In this document: positions 7,579 to 17,841 of the stretch, in pieces
Layout of the letters: every line of letters begins with the position of its first letter
Numbering within the stretch: position 1 is the first letter of the stretch
NCBI GenBank assembly: GCA_037143335.1
Contig: JBAWZA010000019.1
Span: 1-56,541 of the forward strand
Length of the DNA: 56,541 nucleotides
From: PALSA-1296 sp037143335
Lineage (GTDB): Bacteria; Bacteroidota; Ignavibacteria; Palsa-1295
Reading direction: 5' to 3'
Notes under the pieces: model-generated
What the model was told of the DNA's origin: nothing
Databases searched by the model: none
The model's input: only the letters and a program-made list of their open reading frames with translations
Translations under genes and position numbers: made by a program

Positions 7579-9576
7579 ATGAATAAGTTGTACAGATTAG
7601 CTTTCGTCGTAATTTTACCTCTGTTATTACATAGTATTTCGTTTGGGCAAGTAAGCCATACGACGTTGAAGAATCCTTTGTTGCACGAGCAGGCTCCAAA
7701 ATCTTATGGGACTGAGACCCACGTTAACGAAGTGAGCCAAACCAATCAGAACACGAGTTTCCCCTCGTCTCCGCTTTCATCTTTGGTGTCATTGCCTGGT
7801 GCATATTTTACTGGCGTTGCAGGTAAGTATCACTCACAAACTGCACGAGGCGGACTGCACAATATCCAAGTTGATCCTACCGACCCGATGAAGGTTCATG
7901 CAGTGATCATGACGGCGTTGAATGTCAAACTCAGCGATACCACTGCTGCTGCAAATTTCCCACAAAGAAATATTTATTATACGTATAGCGCGGATGGCGG
8001 AATCACCTGGAAAGCAGCAAAAAAATTGGCTGGCGCAAGAGCAGGTTTTCCTGCAATGACGTTATTAAATCGTGGTGGTGTCTATGTGCCAGTTATCGGC
8101 GCTCACCGTTATGTTAGCGCTACCGATAAGAAATTCATCAGTGCTTTGTATGTTGAGAAGGGTGCTCCTGGTGAAGGTAATTTCGCTGAGGTGCTTTGCG
8201 ATCAGACAACTGCTGAAGGTGATACAAAAGAAATTCTATGGCCTTCGATTACAGTGTCAAAGGACAATAAACAAATTTTCATGGTCTCTTCTGTCAATCG
8301 TACAGTATCATCAGACCCGCTTTACCATCTTCAATTTTCCTCATTTACCATTGATGAACTTGGGAATCCAGTCTGGAGCGGTTGGCGTTTTGGACCAGCT
8401 TCGGATGTTGATCTCGGACTTACGACAAATGGTGATTATCAGATTAATGTTTCAAAGTCCGGGAAACTCGGTGTAGTTTGGATTGCCTACGATTTCGCTA
8501 CACCTGACCGTTCAGTTTATTTATCTGAATCTGCTGATACTGGCAAGACCTGGAGCAACCCAGAAGTGGTGTACACACCAGTTGCAACTCAAACTCAAGG
8601 TGGGAACATCAACTTTGATGCGTCAGGATTGGATTTCTTTTATGATAATGCTGAAGCAGCAAATGTCGTAATTCCTGCAAACTACGAGCTTGGAACAGAG
8701 ACGTCAAACACCTACCTGCCTGCAACGGGGAGCATACTCTTCTGGAAGAAGGGGATGACATTGCCGAACTATATCATTGGTAGAAATTCGGACAATGATC
8801 TTGGAAGTCCTCAGCTTGACGGTTCATGGCTTTCAGATTGGGCGAATAATATTGGAGTCGATCCTCAGGGTGCGAATTTAAACTATCCTACAATTGCTCA
8901 CGGGTCGGACGATAGCAAGTGGTCTATCTTCTTCGAAGCATGGGCGCAGGATGATACTGCGAATTACTTGCTTCCGTATCAGGCTTCGGACGGTTCAGAT
9001 ACAAGCATCATCTATCCTTACCATGGAATTTATCGTATTGATACAAAAGATGGTGGAGCAACATTTGGTGCTCCAGTTGTCATAAGAAAGAATGATCTTG
9101 CTGCGGCGGGAAATACCAAGATGGATTTCCATTATCCCCAAGTGTCAAGCTTTACTCCTATTTCAGGTGGGGCATTGCATTTCATGTTGATGTACGGTGC
9201 TGACAGCGCGGCAGGACTTTCTGTACCTGGCTACCCTGGGCTTCCTGGTTACGACGATATGCAATGGTATTCTGAAGCAAACACTCGCAATTCTATGAAG
9301 TTTGTTGGAGACAATAATATTGCCGATATTCAAAATTTTCCAAACCCTTTTACTACCGCCACAACATTTGAGGTGCAGTTGAAAAATGACGAACATGTCT
9401 CGCTTTCTGTGACGGACATTTTGGGGAGAGTCACGCGTGTAGTCTATAGTGGTAGTCTTGCGGCAGGTTCGCATCAGATACAGTTTGATGCAGCGCATTT
9501 AGCTGCAGGTATTTATACCTACTCACTCAAGACGGCTTCGGGTACGATTTCTCGTACGATGAGTGTGATAAAATAA
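7579..9576 (+). CDS. Secreted BNR-repeat (sialidase-fold) protein with T9SS sorting domain
   Basis: Secreted or surface protein of 665 residues. A signal peptide (about residues 1-24, ending SISFGQ) is followed by a region with Asp-box/BNR motifs: SADGGITW at 137-144, SADTGKTW at 318-325, and a weaker TKDGGATF near 489. Such boxes mark beta-propeller folds of the sialidase type. The C-terminus (about 585-665) has FPNPFTTATTFEV, a GRVTRVVYSG-like core and a final SRTMSVIK. This is the layout of a T9SS type A sorting domain, which is cleaved on export and anchors or releases the cargo. I see no clear catalytic triad, so enzyme activity is not claimed. It stands alone before the TonB receptor. 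Confidence 0.85.
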   Translation: MNKLYRLAFVVILPLLLHSISFGQVSHTTLKNPLLHEQAPKSYGTETHVNEVSQTNQNTSFPSSPLSSLVSLPGAYFTGVAGKYHSQTARGGLHNIQVDPTDPMKVHAVIMTALNVKLSDTTAAANFPQRNIYYTYSADGGITWKAAKKLAGARAGFPAMTLLNRGGVYVPVIGAHRYVSATDKKFISALYVEKGAPGEGNFAEVLCDQTTAEGDTKEILWPSITVSKDNKQIFMVSSVNRTVSSDPLYHLQFSSFTIDELGNPVWSGWRFGPASDVDLGLTTNGDYQINVSKSGKLGVVWIAYDFATPDRSVYLSESADTGKTWSNPEVVYTPVATQTQGGNINFDASGLDFFYDNAEAANVVIPANYELGTETSNTYLPATGSILFWKKGMTLPNYIIGRNSDNDLGSPQLDGSWLSDWANNIGVDPQGANLNYPTIAHGSDDSKWSIFFEAWAQDDTANYLLPYQASDGSDTSIIYPYHGIYRIDTKDGGATFGAPVVIRKNDLAAAGNTKMDFHYPQVSSFTPISGGALHFMLMYGADSAAGLSVPGYPGLPGYDDMQWYSEANTRNSMKFVGDNNIADIQNFPNPFTTATTFEVQLKNDEHVSLSVTDILGRVTRVVYSGSLAAGSHQIQFDAAHLAAGIYTYSLKTASGTISRTMSVIK

Positions 9577-9591
9577 ATTATTTGTGTAACG

Positions 9592-9624
9592 CACCTTTGC
9601 GAAATGGATACATTCGCGAAGGTG
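9592..9624 (+). terminator. Hairpin after the BNR-repeat gene
   Basis: CACCTTTGCGAA (9592-9603) pairs with TTCGCGAAGGTG (9613-9624) over 12 base pairs, with one G-T pair and a nine-base loop. The T tract that follows is weak (TTGCT), so termination efficiency is uncertain. Confidence 0.5.
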
Positions 9625-9730
9625 TTGCTACTATCCTAGTTGAGTTGTGTTTTTCTGATGAGGGCGATTTGAGTTGATCTGCCCAGTTCCTAAAAAATTG
9701 TGTTCATAATTGATTAATCTCTTTACAGCA

Positions 9731-12700
9731 ATGCGAAGAAATAGAACATCCGGTATTCCTTTCGTTCAGGCAGCGGTCGTGCTTTTCATGCTCACGCTTT
9801 TTGCTTTGCCTTCATTTGGCCAAAGCGGAACGGGTAAGATCTCAGCCAAACTTATTGATGAGAAATCTGGCGAGCCACTTTTTAAGGCGAGCATTCAGAT
9901 TATCGAAACCAAGCAAGGTGCGCTTTCGAAAGATAATGGAATCGCAACGATTATCAATGTTCAGCCGAACGAAGACTACACAGTTATTGCAAAGTATGCT
10001 GGCTATCAGCCTGTTACCCTCAAAGGTATAAAGGTGAAATCCGATCAAACGACAAAACTCGACTTCAAACTTTCGTCAAAGACACAGGATACTATTCAAG
10101 TTGTTGTTGATCGTTTGGTGGATGTGAGCAAAGTTGGTAACGTTTCGAAAGTCGCTGGATCAGAAATTCAGACTACGGCAGGTGTTCATAATGTCAATGA
10201 TGTGGTTGCTCTTCAACCTGGCGTTTACCGAGATGCTTCGAACGGTGGTGTAACCATTAACGGTGCTCGTGGTAACCAGAACTCTAATAAAATTAACGGA
10301 ATGGAATCCACTAACTTCGTTAACGGCGGCGAGAGTATTGTGCAGTCTGCTGTATCAACGCTTGCAATTGCAGAAGTCAGCGTTGCAACCACTGGTTTAG
10401 GCGCTGCTGATGGCAATACAAATGGCGGAGTAATCAGCACCAGAACGGTTCAAGGTTCACCAAACTTTACGATGCAATTTCGGTATCGTCAGGATCTGCC
10501 TGCTCTTTACGGTTCTTCGTCGAATGGTTTTAAGCAAATGGGAGCAAACGACCACACATACGAGTTAGCTTTCGGTGGTCCACTCACCCAAGATATAAGA
10601 TATAATATCACTGCTAAGGGACAGACGGTAGAATTCAGCTCGGCTGGATTAGCAGTTATTGATCCAGCAGGAAATAATTTGGGACACCTTCCAAACGATC
10701 ATTCATACTTGAGATCTGCAACTGGGAATTTAGCATTCGACCTTTTCGGACTTCAGTTCGTTGCCGACGTTATCTTAGCCTCGACAAATAATCAATCTAC
10801 TGGTTGGGGAGCTATCTATGGTGATTTATCGGAGATTCCTGCTGATAACGCAATAGATAATTTTTATACTCTGACGACGAACATTCCCGTTGGTACCGGC
10901 ATTTTGAAAGTCATCGGTGGATTTCAGGCTTCGAGCAATCGCAGTGGCAAATATGATGCTTCACAAGGTGGAGGGTTGTTCAGCCTTTATAAACTTTACG
11001 AGGCGAATGACAATTTTAAGTACGACGATAACACGCGTACAGTATCACCAGGCGGTGATGGTATCATTGATATCTACACTCCTGTTTCAAGGATCATCGC
11101 AGATCCAAGAAATCCCTATAAAAGTCTGAACCTTGCTTCCACTGGAATTAACCCATTCACTGGGCACATCGAAGGACCTCCTGTAATAGGCTCAGCGAAT
11201 AATCCTTTCGGGCTTTATAATGCATTCTTAGCAGCTGGTAATGTAGGTGGATTTTCCAGCCAGTACATAAATCAAATTCAACTACAAGCACAATATAGCG
11301 ATCAGTTTGGCAACCATGGTATCGATGCCGGTATTGAGGCGCACTTGTATGACATCCAAAATTATTCAAATTCACAGCCATGGGATGCAAACCCTTTCCG
11401 TGATTCATTTACGGTAAAACCGATGCTTGCTGATGTGTACATCCAAGACAAAATGGAGTTCGGTGACATCACCTTCCAGCCAAGCCTTCGTTTTGATATC
11501 TTTAATCCCAATGATAGCCGTGTGATTTTAGATCTCTACAAACCAATCGTTGATAAGAAAGTAGTCTTCACAACTGCGCCAGTGCAAACCCAACTTAGCC
11601 CACGATTGGGAATCAATTATGCTGTCACCGACAAGACACTGTTCAGCTTTAATTATGGTATTTATTTCAATAAACCGAATTTTATTGAAGTGATTTCCAA
11701 TACTGGCGGTAGCGTTGAAGTGGCATTGCAACGTGGCAATCAGATTTTTGGAAATGGTGCTCTCAAGGGAGAAACCGATGAAGTAATTGATTTGGGATTT
11801 GAGACCGGCTTGACAGATGTATTCAAGACCTCGGTACATGGAATCTTCAAGAAGATGAAAAACATAACTGGTCTCGCTCGTATTACTTCGCAGTTCTTGC
11901 CAGTCGGATACCAAATTTATACCGATAATGAATATGGTAATTACCGTGGAATTGAGTTCTCTTTGGAGAAGAGAATGTCCGATAACTACGCGATGAAGTT
12001 TAACTATACCTATTCATCAGCAACTGGTACATCGAGCACGGCAACGTCGAATTACTCATCTTTGATTAACCCACCTTCTGATGGTGAGACAGCAGTACTC
12101 CCGTTGCAACCATATTCGCTTGATTTTGATAGGACTCATATAGCGCAGTTGTTACTTACTGCCTTGTTCAGAAGAGGTGAGGGACCAAAAATTTCCGGGG
12201 TTTCATTCCTCGAGAATTTCACTTTCTCAACGACAACAGTCCTGCAATCGGGTACTCCTTATACGCGCTTCGACGTGAAGGGTGTGCAGGTAGGTGAGCA
12301 TAATGGCGAGCGCCAACCAATAAGCTTCGAAACTGAAGGCACGATAACGAGGAATATCTCATTGGCGGATCTTTTTGGATCAAGTATGGGGGCGACTTCA
12401 TTAGATATTCAGCTTGAAATTTATAATCTCTTCAATAGAACCGTACCGCTGGCATTGTACTCAACGACTGGACAAGGCGATGATGACGGAGTTAACCCAA
12501 CCTATGCTGGCACGTATGATTTCGTCAATGATCCTACGAATGCTTCTGGAAATGAAATTGATGCTCTAGGATCGTTAAAGTATCAACCACGATGGGATTT
12601 GAATAAGGATGGACGAGTTGATCTTGATGAGCAAACAAAGGGATTCCTCTTACGGAGGGCTGAAAGATTCCAACGGAGAACGAATTACCAAGCTCCACGT

Positions 12701-12733
12701 AGATTCTACATCAACTTTGCTCTCCATTTTTAA
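9731..12733 (+). CDS. TonB-dependent outer-membrane receptor with carboxypeptidase-regulatory domain
   Basis: Outer-membrane barrel of about 1000 residues. A signal peptide ends at LPSFGQ. A carboxypeptidase-regulatory-like domain (GKISAKLIDEKSGEPLFKAS onward) is followed by a plug domain with NDVVALQPGV, NINGARG-like and NGME runs. A long beta-barrel follows, ending in RRFYINFALHF with a terminal Phe, as barrels that use the Bam machinery do. Near the C-terminus DLNKDGRVDLDE forms a calcium-binding loop of dockerin type. I chose Met 9731 because it gives a clean signal peptide, while the TTG at 9710 would add seven residues in front. The ligand is unknown. It is followed closely by a large T9SS-type cargo and a PorV-like protein, so the three probably act together at the surface. 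Confidence 0.85.
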   Translation: MRRNRTSGIPFVQAAVVLFMLTLFALPSFGQSGTGKISAKLIDEKSGEPLFKASIQIIETKQGALSKDNGIATIINVQPNEDYTVIAKYAGYQPVTLKGIKVKSDQTTKLDFKLSSKTQDTIQVVVDRLVDVSKVGNVSKVAGSEIQTTAGVHNVNDVVALQPGVYRDASNGGVTINGARGNQNSNKINGMESTNFVNGGESIVQSAVSTLAIAEVSVATTGLGAADGNTNGGVISTRTVQGSPNFTMQFRYRQDLPALYGSSSNGFKQMGANDHTYELAFGGPLTQDIRYNITAKGQTVEFSSAGLAVIDPAGNNLGHLPNDHSYLRSATGNLAFDLFGLQFVADVILASTNNQSTGWGAIYGDLSEIPADNAIDNFYTLTTNIPVGTGILKVIGGFQASSNRSGKYDASQGGGLFSLYKLYEANDNFKYDDNTRTVSPGGDGIIDIYTPVSRIIADPRNPYKSLNLASTGINPFTGHIEGPPVIGSANNPFGLYNAFLAAGNVGGFSSQYINQIQLQAQYSDQFGNHGIDAGIEAHLYDIQNYSNSQPWDANPFRDSFTVKPMLADVYIQDKMEFGDITFQPSLRFDIFNPNDSRVILDLYKPIVDKKVVFTTAPVQTQLSPRLGINYAVTDKTLFSFNYGIYFNKPNFIEVISNTGGSVEVALQRGNQIFGNGALKGETDEVIDLGFETGLTDVFKTSVHGIFKKMKNITGLARITSQFLPVGYQIYTDNEYGNYRGIEFSLEKRMSDNYAMKFNYTYSSATGTSSTATSNYSSLINPPSDGETAVLPLQPYSLDFDRTHIAQLLLTALFRRGEGPKISGVSFLENFTFSTTTVLQSGTPYTRFDVKGVQVGEHNGERQPISFETEGTITRNISLADLFGSSMGATSLDIQLEIYNLFNRTVPLALYSTTGQGDDDGVNPTYAGTYDFVNDPTNASGNEIDALGSLKYQPRWDLNKDGRVDLDEQTKGFLLRRAERFQRRTNYQAPRRFYINFALHF

Positions 12734-12770
12734 GAAATAAATTTTTGTTTTTAGACCTTCAAGCATAACT

Positions 12771-15700
12771 ATGATGATTAAAGTGAAGTCATACAAAACG
12801 CTCTCTTTCCAAGCAATCGCCTTATTTTTCCTAATGGCGATTTCAGCTTCCGATTGCACGGTATCCGCTAAGCCAGTAACGAAAAAAAGCAATAGCGGTA
12901 CATCTCCGCTGACATTCTATCGTCAACGTAACAGCCTAAGCAATATTGACTTTTTCTTTACGAACAAAGGCATACTCTTCAATAACGACGCTGTCGCAGG
13001 TTGTAATTGGCCTCGTGGCTCTGTGAATTCGTATATCTTTGGCGGTGGACTCTGGTTCGCTACGAAGAAGAATATCGGTGGTAAAAAGAAAAAGCTTTGC
13101 GAACTTGGCTACAATCCAAACTCCGGAGCAGGTTGGTTCTCGGATGGTGAAGTTAATCCACCAACGGGATCGACAGAAGGGCAGTATATATCCTATGTCA
13201 GCCCGCACTATGATAAGGCGACTGGTAAATATAATAATGCCACACCTTCAGCAGCCGAGCCAGCACCGCATCCAGCTTGGCCTGTCTGGGATACCTCAGC
13301 TACGAAAACTTTGAACCGCAATTATTATTTCGGTGACTACATTGCAGACGTTGCATATCGTGACAAACTTTCTGACTTAGCCAGAAGTGCTTCTCCATTG
13401 CCAAATGGTAAAATCCCGAAGCCTGCGATGCTATCCCAGGAAGATATCGTAAATATCTACACCGATCAGGATGTATCTCAAAATCCGGAGTATAAAGCGG
13501 CTACCGGCTATCCATTCGGATTGAACGTCGTTGAAGTTATCTACTCATGGAGCTTTGGTAAATACCGAGACATGATGTTCGTTCGTAGAAAAGTAACGAA
13601 TGCATCTGCCGATTCACTCACAGAATGTTTCCTTTCGAATTCATTCGATCCAGATCTTGGTGTCGGTGGAAGCGCTGCCGCAAATGATGCGAACTCATAT
13701 TTCGGTTCTACGCCTGCGGATTTAGCTGATTGCCAACGTCTCTTTCCAAAAACTTCACCTTATTATTCTGACCCAACTGCTTTGAATATGGCAAGGCAGT
13801 GGTCTAAAACAGAGTCATCCGCACAACCTGCTGGAGAGTATGGTTGTATCGGATTTACATTCTTAGAAAGCCCAGTCACAACCCCTAATGGCAACATCGT
13901 TGATATTTCAGATAGCGATGCTGTCGGTGGATATTGCAGTGGTCTTAAACAGCTCGGTTTGAAAACGTTTAGACAATGGACGATCACCAATGATCCTCCG
14001 ACGGCTGATTTGCGCTACGACTTCCTTGCTGACGGTTCACGCGATCACGATATTAGCATCTACGCTGATATGCGTCTGCTGTTCTCAACGGGACCATTCA
14101 CATTGCCTCCAGGCAAATCTGTTGAAACAACAATGGGTATCGGTATCGCAAGACCGAGTACGACAACGCTGAAGTTAAATCAGGATTCCGTAATCAAGCT
14201 CATCGCATTTGCGCACCAAGTTTTTGCTGATACGACCGGAACCTACAGCCAAGATTCGAATGGGTGTAGCGTAACCGTGAAGCACTTTGTGACACCTGTA
14301 CCTCCAGATATTCCAAATATTACTACTACTTGTCTTGATAGAGGAGTACTCGTTCAATGGGATTATAAGTCGGATTCCACCAAGGATCCACTAAGCACGA
14401 CGCTTCCATTCTTATCGTATGATCTTTACCGGACAACGCGTTCCGATCATGATTCCACGATTCGCCCAACCGGTATTAACCCTATTATCCACCTTGGTAC
14501 TTGGTCGCTCTTTGATTTCCGCAAGGATACCGTCTATCATCTTGATACAGTTAAGGTTGGCACCACAAAGACGATTACCAAAACATTTAGTGGTTTTCAT
14601 TACACCAGAATTTCTCAAACACCAAACAAGATACCTCACTCATTCCTTGATTACGGTGATGATAACCAGGATGGTGTGCTCAGCGGGAATGAAGGTCTGT
14701 ATAACGGCGTGAAGTATTATTACTTTATCACCGCAACCGATGAGTTCGATTCTTTGAATAACGTTGGTCCGCTAACCACAGCTGTAGTCAATAATAAGAA
14801 CTTCGCCGTTGGAATTCCGTGCAAACCCGTTTTCCCAGATCTTCCAACAAAAATCGCTGGAGATTCTGGTTGCTTGAATGGAGCATTAGCAGTCGATGGA
14901 ACTATGAAGGCGTCTGCTGGTGCACGTGTGTCACTTGAAGTGCAAGACACAGGTAAATTCCTTCAGATTTACTCGAACGATGTCGTTAACGTTTCTTTCC
15001 AACCGCGTTGGACAGAGTATAATGCTCGTTACCTTTACCAAAGCCCGCTGAATATATACGTCGATGTTACAGAACAGAAACTGGGTAAGGATTTGACTTA
15101 CGATAAGCTCTATAATCCGAACGCTAACCCGGTCTATACGCCGTACAGTTTTCCTTCTGGCCTAGTGCAACAAGTACTTGGACAACGCCCAGCGGATACT
15201 AATGTGTCTGGACACTTTACTACCAATAATTCGAAGTTTGCGCCGTTCCAGACTGTCGATCAGGCATTCGACATATTGGTCGATTTTGAATTCAAGCAAC
15301 TGAAAGCTCCATACCGTTTGACCGGAATATCCGTTGATCCTGCAAAGGCTGGTCTGGTTCACTTATCTCAGCGTACGGGTTCAGCTCCGACAAATGTTCA
15401 GATTACCCTACCGAACTCGAATATTGATACGGGTTATACACGACCCTCATTCCTCGGCTCTTTAGGCGAGGACACTTACGAAATCACATTTGGACCGCTC
15501 CAAGATTGGGCTGAAGATCAATATGATCCAAGCACAGGGAAGGTAATTTATGGTTTAGATCATATCCGTGATACCAGTTCGAATGCTAATTTCCGTCCAA
15601 AGGCAATGAAGATGACCGTCAAGAGCGTGGCACATTGTAATGCCGAGCTTGCAGTCATCAGACCTGGACAGAAAAATGACGTGGTAGTCGAGTATGACCC

Positions 15701-16568
15701 TCGCTTCTATGGAAAATCTCAGGCTAACGGCCAACCTAATTTCACGATTCCAGATACGATGACCGTACCGCTTCCGGGTAAATTCGCCGTTGATGCATTC
15801 CATTATATCGAAGATTCTCATGGAGATATTAGTACAGCTAACCCGATCTACACAACGGTGGGACAGTATTATTTCCCAGATGATCAAGCGAATCAGAATA
15901 GTGGTAAATTCTTGGCGACTGTCCACCGTATTCGTCTTGGTGGCGCAGAGATTATTCTTAACTACCCTGGAATTACTGCTGCTGTGCAAGCGGGAGACAC
16001 ATCTGCTGAATCAGGACTACCTGCAGGATCGGATTTCCAACCAGGTGATAAAATTACCGTGACCTTCACCGGTTTGATGAAAGGACTTCCTTTCCCAGGT
16101 GCGAAGTTCGCAATCCAAACTTCGAAAGATAAAAAGATTGATTTTACAGATAATGAACTCTATAAGCAATCAAGAATCTTAAGCGAAGTTCAAGTTGTAC
16201 CGAATCCGTATATCGTTGAACATATCGGACAGGCATCAACGGATAACTCAAAATTATTCTTTACCCGCCTACCACCGAGAGCTACGATAGAAATCTATAG
16301 TGTCGCAGGCGAATTGGTGAAGACACTTGAGCACAATGGCTATGCATACTCCGTAGATGCAAACCAAAACAAGCAGTATGATTATTCATCTTTAGCGGAC
16401 CGCTATAATGTTGAAGAGTGGAATCTCCTCTCGGAAGGCAGACAGCGTGTAGGCAGCCAAGTTTTCGTAGCACGTATTATCGCTAAAGATCCGAAGGATA
16501 ATTCAGTCCTTGGCGAGACAACCACAAAGTTCGCAGTTGTGCTTGGTGGTTATCGGTTAGTTCGTTAA
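12771..16568 (+). CDS. Large secreted protein with T9SS-like C-terminal domain
   Basis: A 1265-residue exported protein. A signal peptide (about 1-34) precedes a long region without a clear family. In the middle, around residues 510-660, a fibronectin III-like stretch includes VLVQWDYKSD and YYYFITATDEFDSLNN, with an EF-hand-like DDNQDGVLSGNE. The last about 125 residues begin with VVPNPYIVEH, continue with TIEIYSVAGELVKTL, and end in FAVVLGGYRLVR. This is the arrangement of a C-terminal secretion and sorting domain in T9SS-bearing lineages. A second ATG directly follows the first, so the start is uncertain by one codon. It lies between the TonB receptor and the PorV-like barrel, the expected partner for cargo transfer. 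Confidence 0.75.
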   Translation: MMIKVKSYKTLSFQAIALFFLMAISASDCTVSAKPVTKKSNSGTSPLTFYRQRNSLSNIDFFFTNKGILFNNDAVAGCNWPRGSVNSYIFGGGLWFATKKNIGGKKKKLCELGYNPNSGAGWFSDGEVNPPTGSTEGQYISYVSPHYDKATGKYNNATPSAAEPAPHPAWPVWDTSATKTLNRNYYFGDYIADVAYRDKLSDLARSASPLPNGKIPKPAMLSQEDIVNIYTDQDVSQNPEYKAATGYPFGLNVVEVIYSWSFGKYRDMMFVRRKVTNASADSLTECFLSNSFDPDLGVGGSAAANDANSYFGSTPADLADCQRLFPKTSPYYSDPTALNMARQWSKTESSAQPAGEYGCIGFTFLESPVTTPNGNIVDISDSDAVGGYCSGLKQLGLKTFRQWTITNDPPTADLRYDFLADGSRDHDISIYADMRLLFSTGPFTLPPGKSVETTMGIGIARPSTTTLKLNQDSVIKLIAFAHQVFADTTGTYSQDSNGCSVTVKHFVTPVPPDIPNITTTCLDRGVLVQWDYKSDSTKDPLSTTLPFLSYDLYRTTRSDHDSTIRPTGINPIIHLGTWSLFDFRKDTVYHLDTVKVGTTKTITKTFSGFHYTRISQTPNKIPHSFLDYGDDNQDGVLSGNEGLYNGVKYYYFITATDEFDSLNNVGPLTTAVVNNKNFAVGIPCKPVFPDLPTKIAGDSGCLNGALAVDGTMKASAGARVSLEVQDTGKFLQIYSNDVVNVSFQPRWTEYNARYLYQSPLNIYVDVTEQKLGKDLTYDKLYNPNANPVYTPYSFPSGLVQQVLGQRPADTNVSGHFTTNNSKFAPFQTVDQAFDILVDFEFKQLKAPYRLTGISVDPAKAGLVHLSQRTGSAPTNVQITLPNSNIDTGYTRPSFLGSLGEDTYEITFGPLQDWAEDQYDPSTGKVIYGLDHIRDTSSNANFRPKAMKMTVKSVAHCNAELAVIRPGQKNDVVVEYDPRFYGKSQANGQPNFTIPDTMTVPLPGKFAVDAFHYIEDSHGDISTANPIYTTVGQYYFPDDQANQNSGKFLATVHRIRLGGAEIILNYPGITAAVQAGDTSAESGLPAGSDFQPGDKITVTFTGLMKGLPFPGAKFAIQTSKDKKIDFTDNELYKQSRILSEVQVVPNPYIVEHIGQASTDNSKLFFTRLPPRATIEIYSVAGELVKTLEHNGYAYSVDANQNKQYDYSSLADRYNVEEWNLLSEGRQRVGSQVFVARIIAKDPKDNSVLGETTTKFAVVLGGYRLVR

Positions 16569-16586
16569 TTGATTTTGCTCTTAATA

Positions 16587-16614
16587 CGAGCCTCGTCAGG
16601 AATCAGGAGGCTCG
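16587..16614 (+). terminator. Hairpin between the large cargo gene and porV-like gene
   Basis: CGAGCCTC (16587-16594) pairs with GAGGCTCG (16607-16614) across a 12-base loop. No strong T run follows, so this may be a transcript-processing or attenuation hairpin and not a full terminator. Confidence 0.4.
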
Positions 16615-16679
16615 CAAGAGTATCATTTTACGTTTATTCAGAAGAAAAGATTTTGGCATTCACATCTCACATACAGCAA

Positions 16680-17726
16680 ATGTACTTAGAAAAGTTGTGT
16701 CGTTTAACCTTTGCTACTTTGGTTGCTCTGTTGTTCGTAACTTCGGTTCACGCTCAGAATAACCTTGCAACCACAGGAGAGAATTTTACGAATGTTGGCT
16801 CAAGTGGCTCGGCATTCGAAAAGCTCGGAGTTGGCGCCCGTGCCGCAGGAATGGGTGGAGCATTTAGTGCGCTTGCCGATGATATCAGTGCACTCTACTG
16901 GAATCCAGCAGGTATCGCACGCTTGAAAGGAATTAATACCTCGGCCACCTACACGGCATGGTACGCTGGTACTACTCATAATTTTATCGGTGCCTCGATT
17001 CCGATAAGTGAGCGATATAGATTCGGCGTTAGCCTTATCTTACTTGATAACGGCTCGCTTGCCAAATCCACGATCACTAAGGACGTGAATGCAGGTACGT
17101 TTAATGCCAATGACTTGGCTTTTGGCTTAACCCTTGCTGGTGCACTTACCGATCGCTTTTCTTTTGGCGCGACAGTAAAGTATATAAGGAGTTCGATTCT
17201 TGATTTATCAGCCGATGGAATTGCATTTGATGCAGGTTCTTTGTATCAAACAGATTTCTATCACACGAAGATTTCTCTTGCATTGAGCAATTTAGGACCT
17301 GACAGAAATTTTCAGGGGAATTCGTTATCAATCGTTGCTCAGGATCCCTTGATCAATAATACTTCGCGTGGTTTGGATGCTCTCTTGGTAACAAGCCCAT
17401 TCTCGCTCCCACTTGCATTCCGCATTGGTATTGGTACGGATGTATTCCAAGGCAATGTTGAAGCTCAGAAACTGAACGTTGCCGTTGATTTCGCCGCTCA
17501 CTCTGATGGACCCGAGACGTACAACATCGGGGCTGAATATATTTGGAACGACATCGTAGCTTTTCGTGCAGGCTATGGCTTTAACCAAGATCAACTTGGT
17601 TTGGGCTTAGGCGCAGGGTTTAAATACAAGACGGAAGATTTTTTTGGTCAGATAGATTATTCGATCAATACGACGAAGAATTTCGGTCTGATCAACCGTC
17701 TATCCGTGAGTGCCGCATTTCAGTAA
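16680..17726 (+). CDS. PorV/UPF0164-family outer-membrane barrel
   Basis: Beta-barrel of the PorV/PorQ (UPF0164) family. In T9SS, PorV is the outer-membrane shuttle that takes cargo from the translocon to the attachment complex. From Met 16680 the protein has 348 residues, with a signal peptide ending SVHAQ. The family block KLGVGARAAGMGGAF, then ALADDISALYWNPAGIA, is at the mature N-terminus, and the chain ends in Phe-Gln after barrel strands. The in-frame TTG at 16569 would add 37 residues before the signal peptide and is rejected. Its place next to the T9SS-type cargo suggests a dedicated shuttle for it, and this is inferred. It may also be a non-T9SS homologue. Confidence 0.85.
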   Translation: MYLEKLCRLTFATLVALLFVTSVHAQNNLATTGENFTNVGSSGSAFEKLGVGARAAGMGGAFSALADDISALYWNPAGIARLKGINTSATYTAWYAGTTHNFIGASIPISERYRFGVSLILLDNGSLAKSTITKDVNAGTFNANDLAFGLTLAGALTDRFSFGATVKYIRSSILDLSADGIAFDAGSLYQTDFYHTKISLALSNLGPDRNFQGNSLSIVAQDPLINNTSRGLDALLVTSPFSLPLAFRIGIGTDVFQGNVEAQKLNVAVDFAAHSDGPETYNIGAEYIWNDIVAFRAGYGFNQDQLGLGLGAGFKYKTEDFFGQIDYSINTTKNFGLINRLSVSAAFQ

Positions 17727-17744
17727 GAATAAATTATGATGATG

Positions 17745-17782
17745 AAAGCGCCTTTTTCCTCGGGAGATTGGCGCTTTTTGTT
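17745..17782 (+). terminator. Intrinsic terminator after the porV-like gene
   Basis: AAAGCGCC (17745-17752) pairs with GGCGCTTT (17770-17777), followed by TTGTTT. The loop of 17 bases is large. The position 18 bases after the stop codon is good. Confidence 0.7.
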
Positions 17783-17841
17783 TCTGTAACCCGTTCCGTG
17801 TTCGTCGTATAACAAATACTTGAATTAGGTAATTAAACAAG

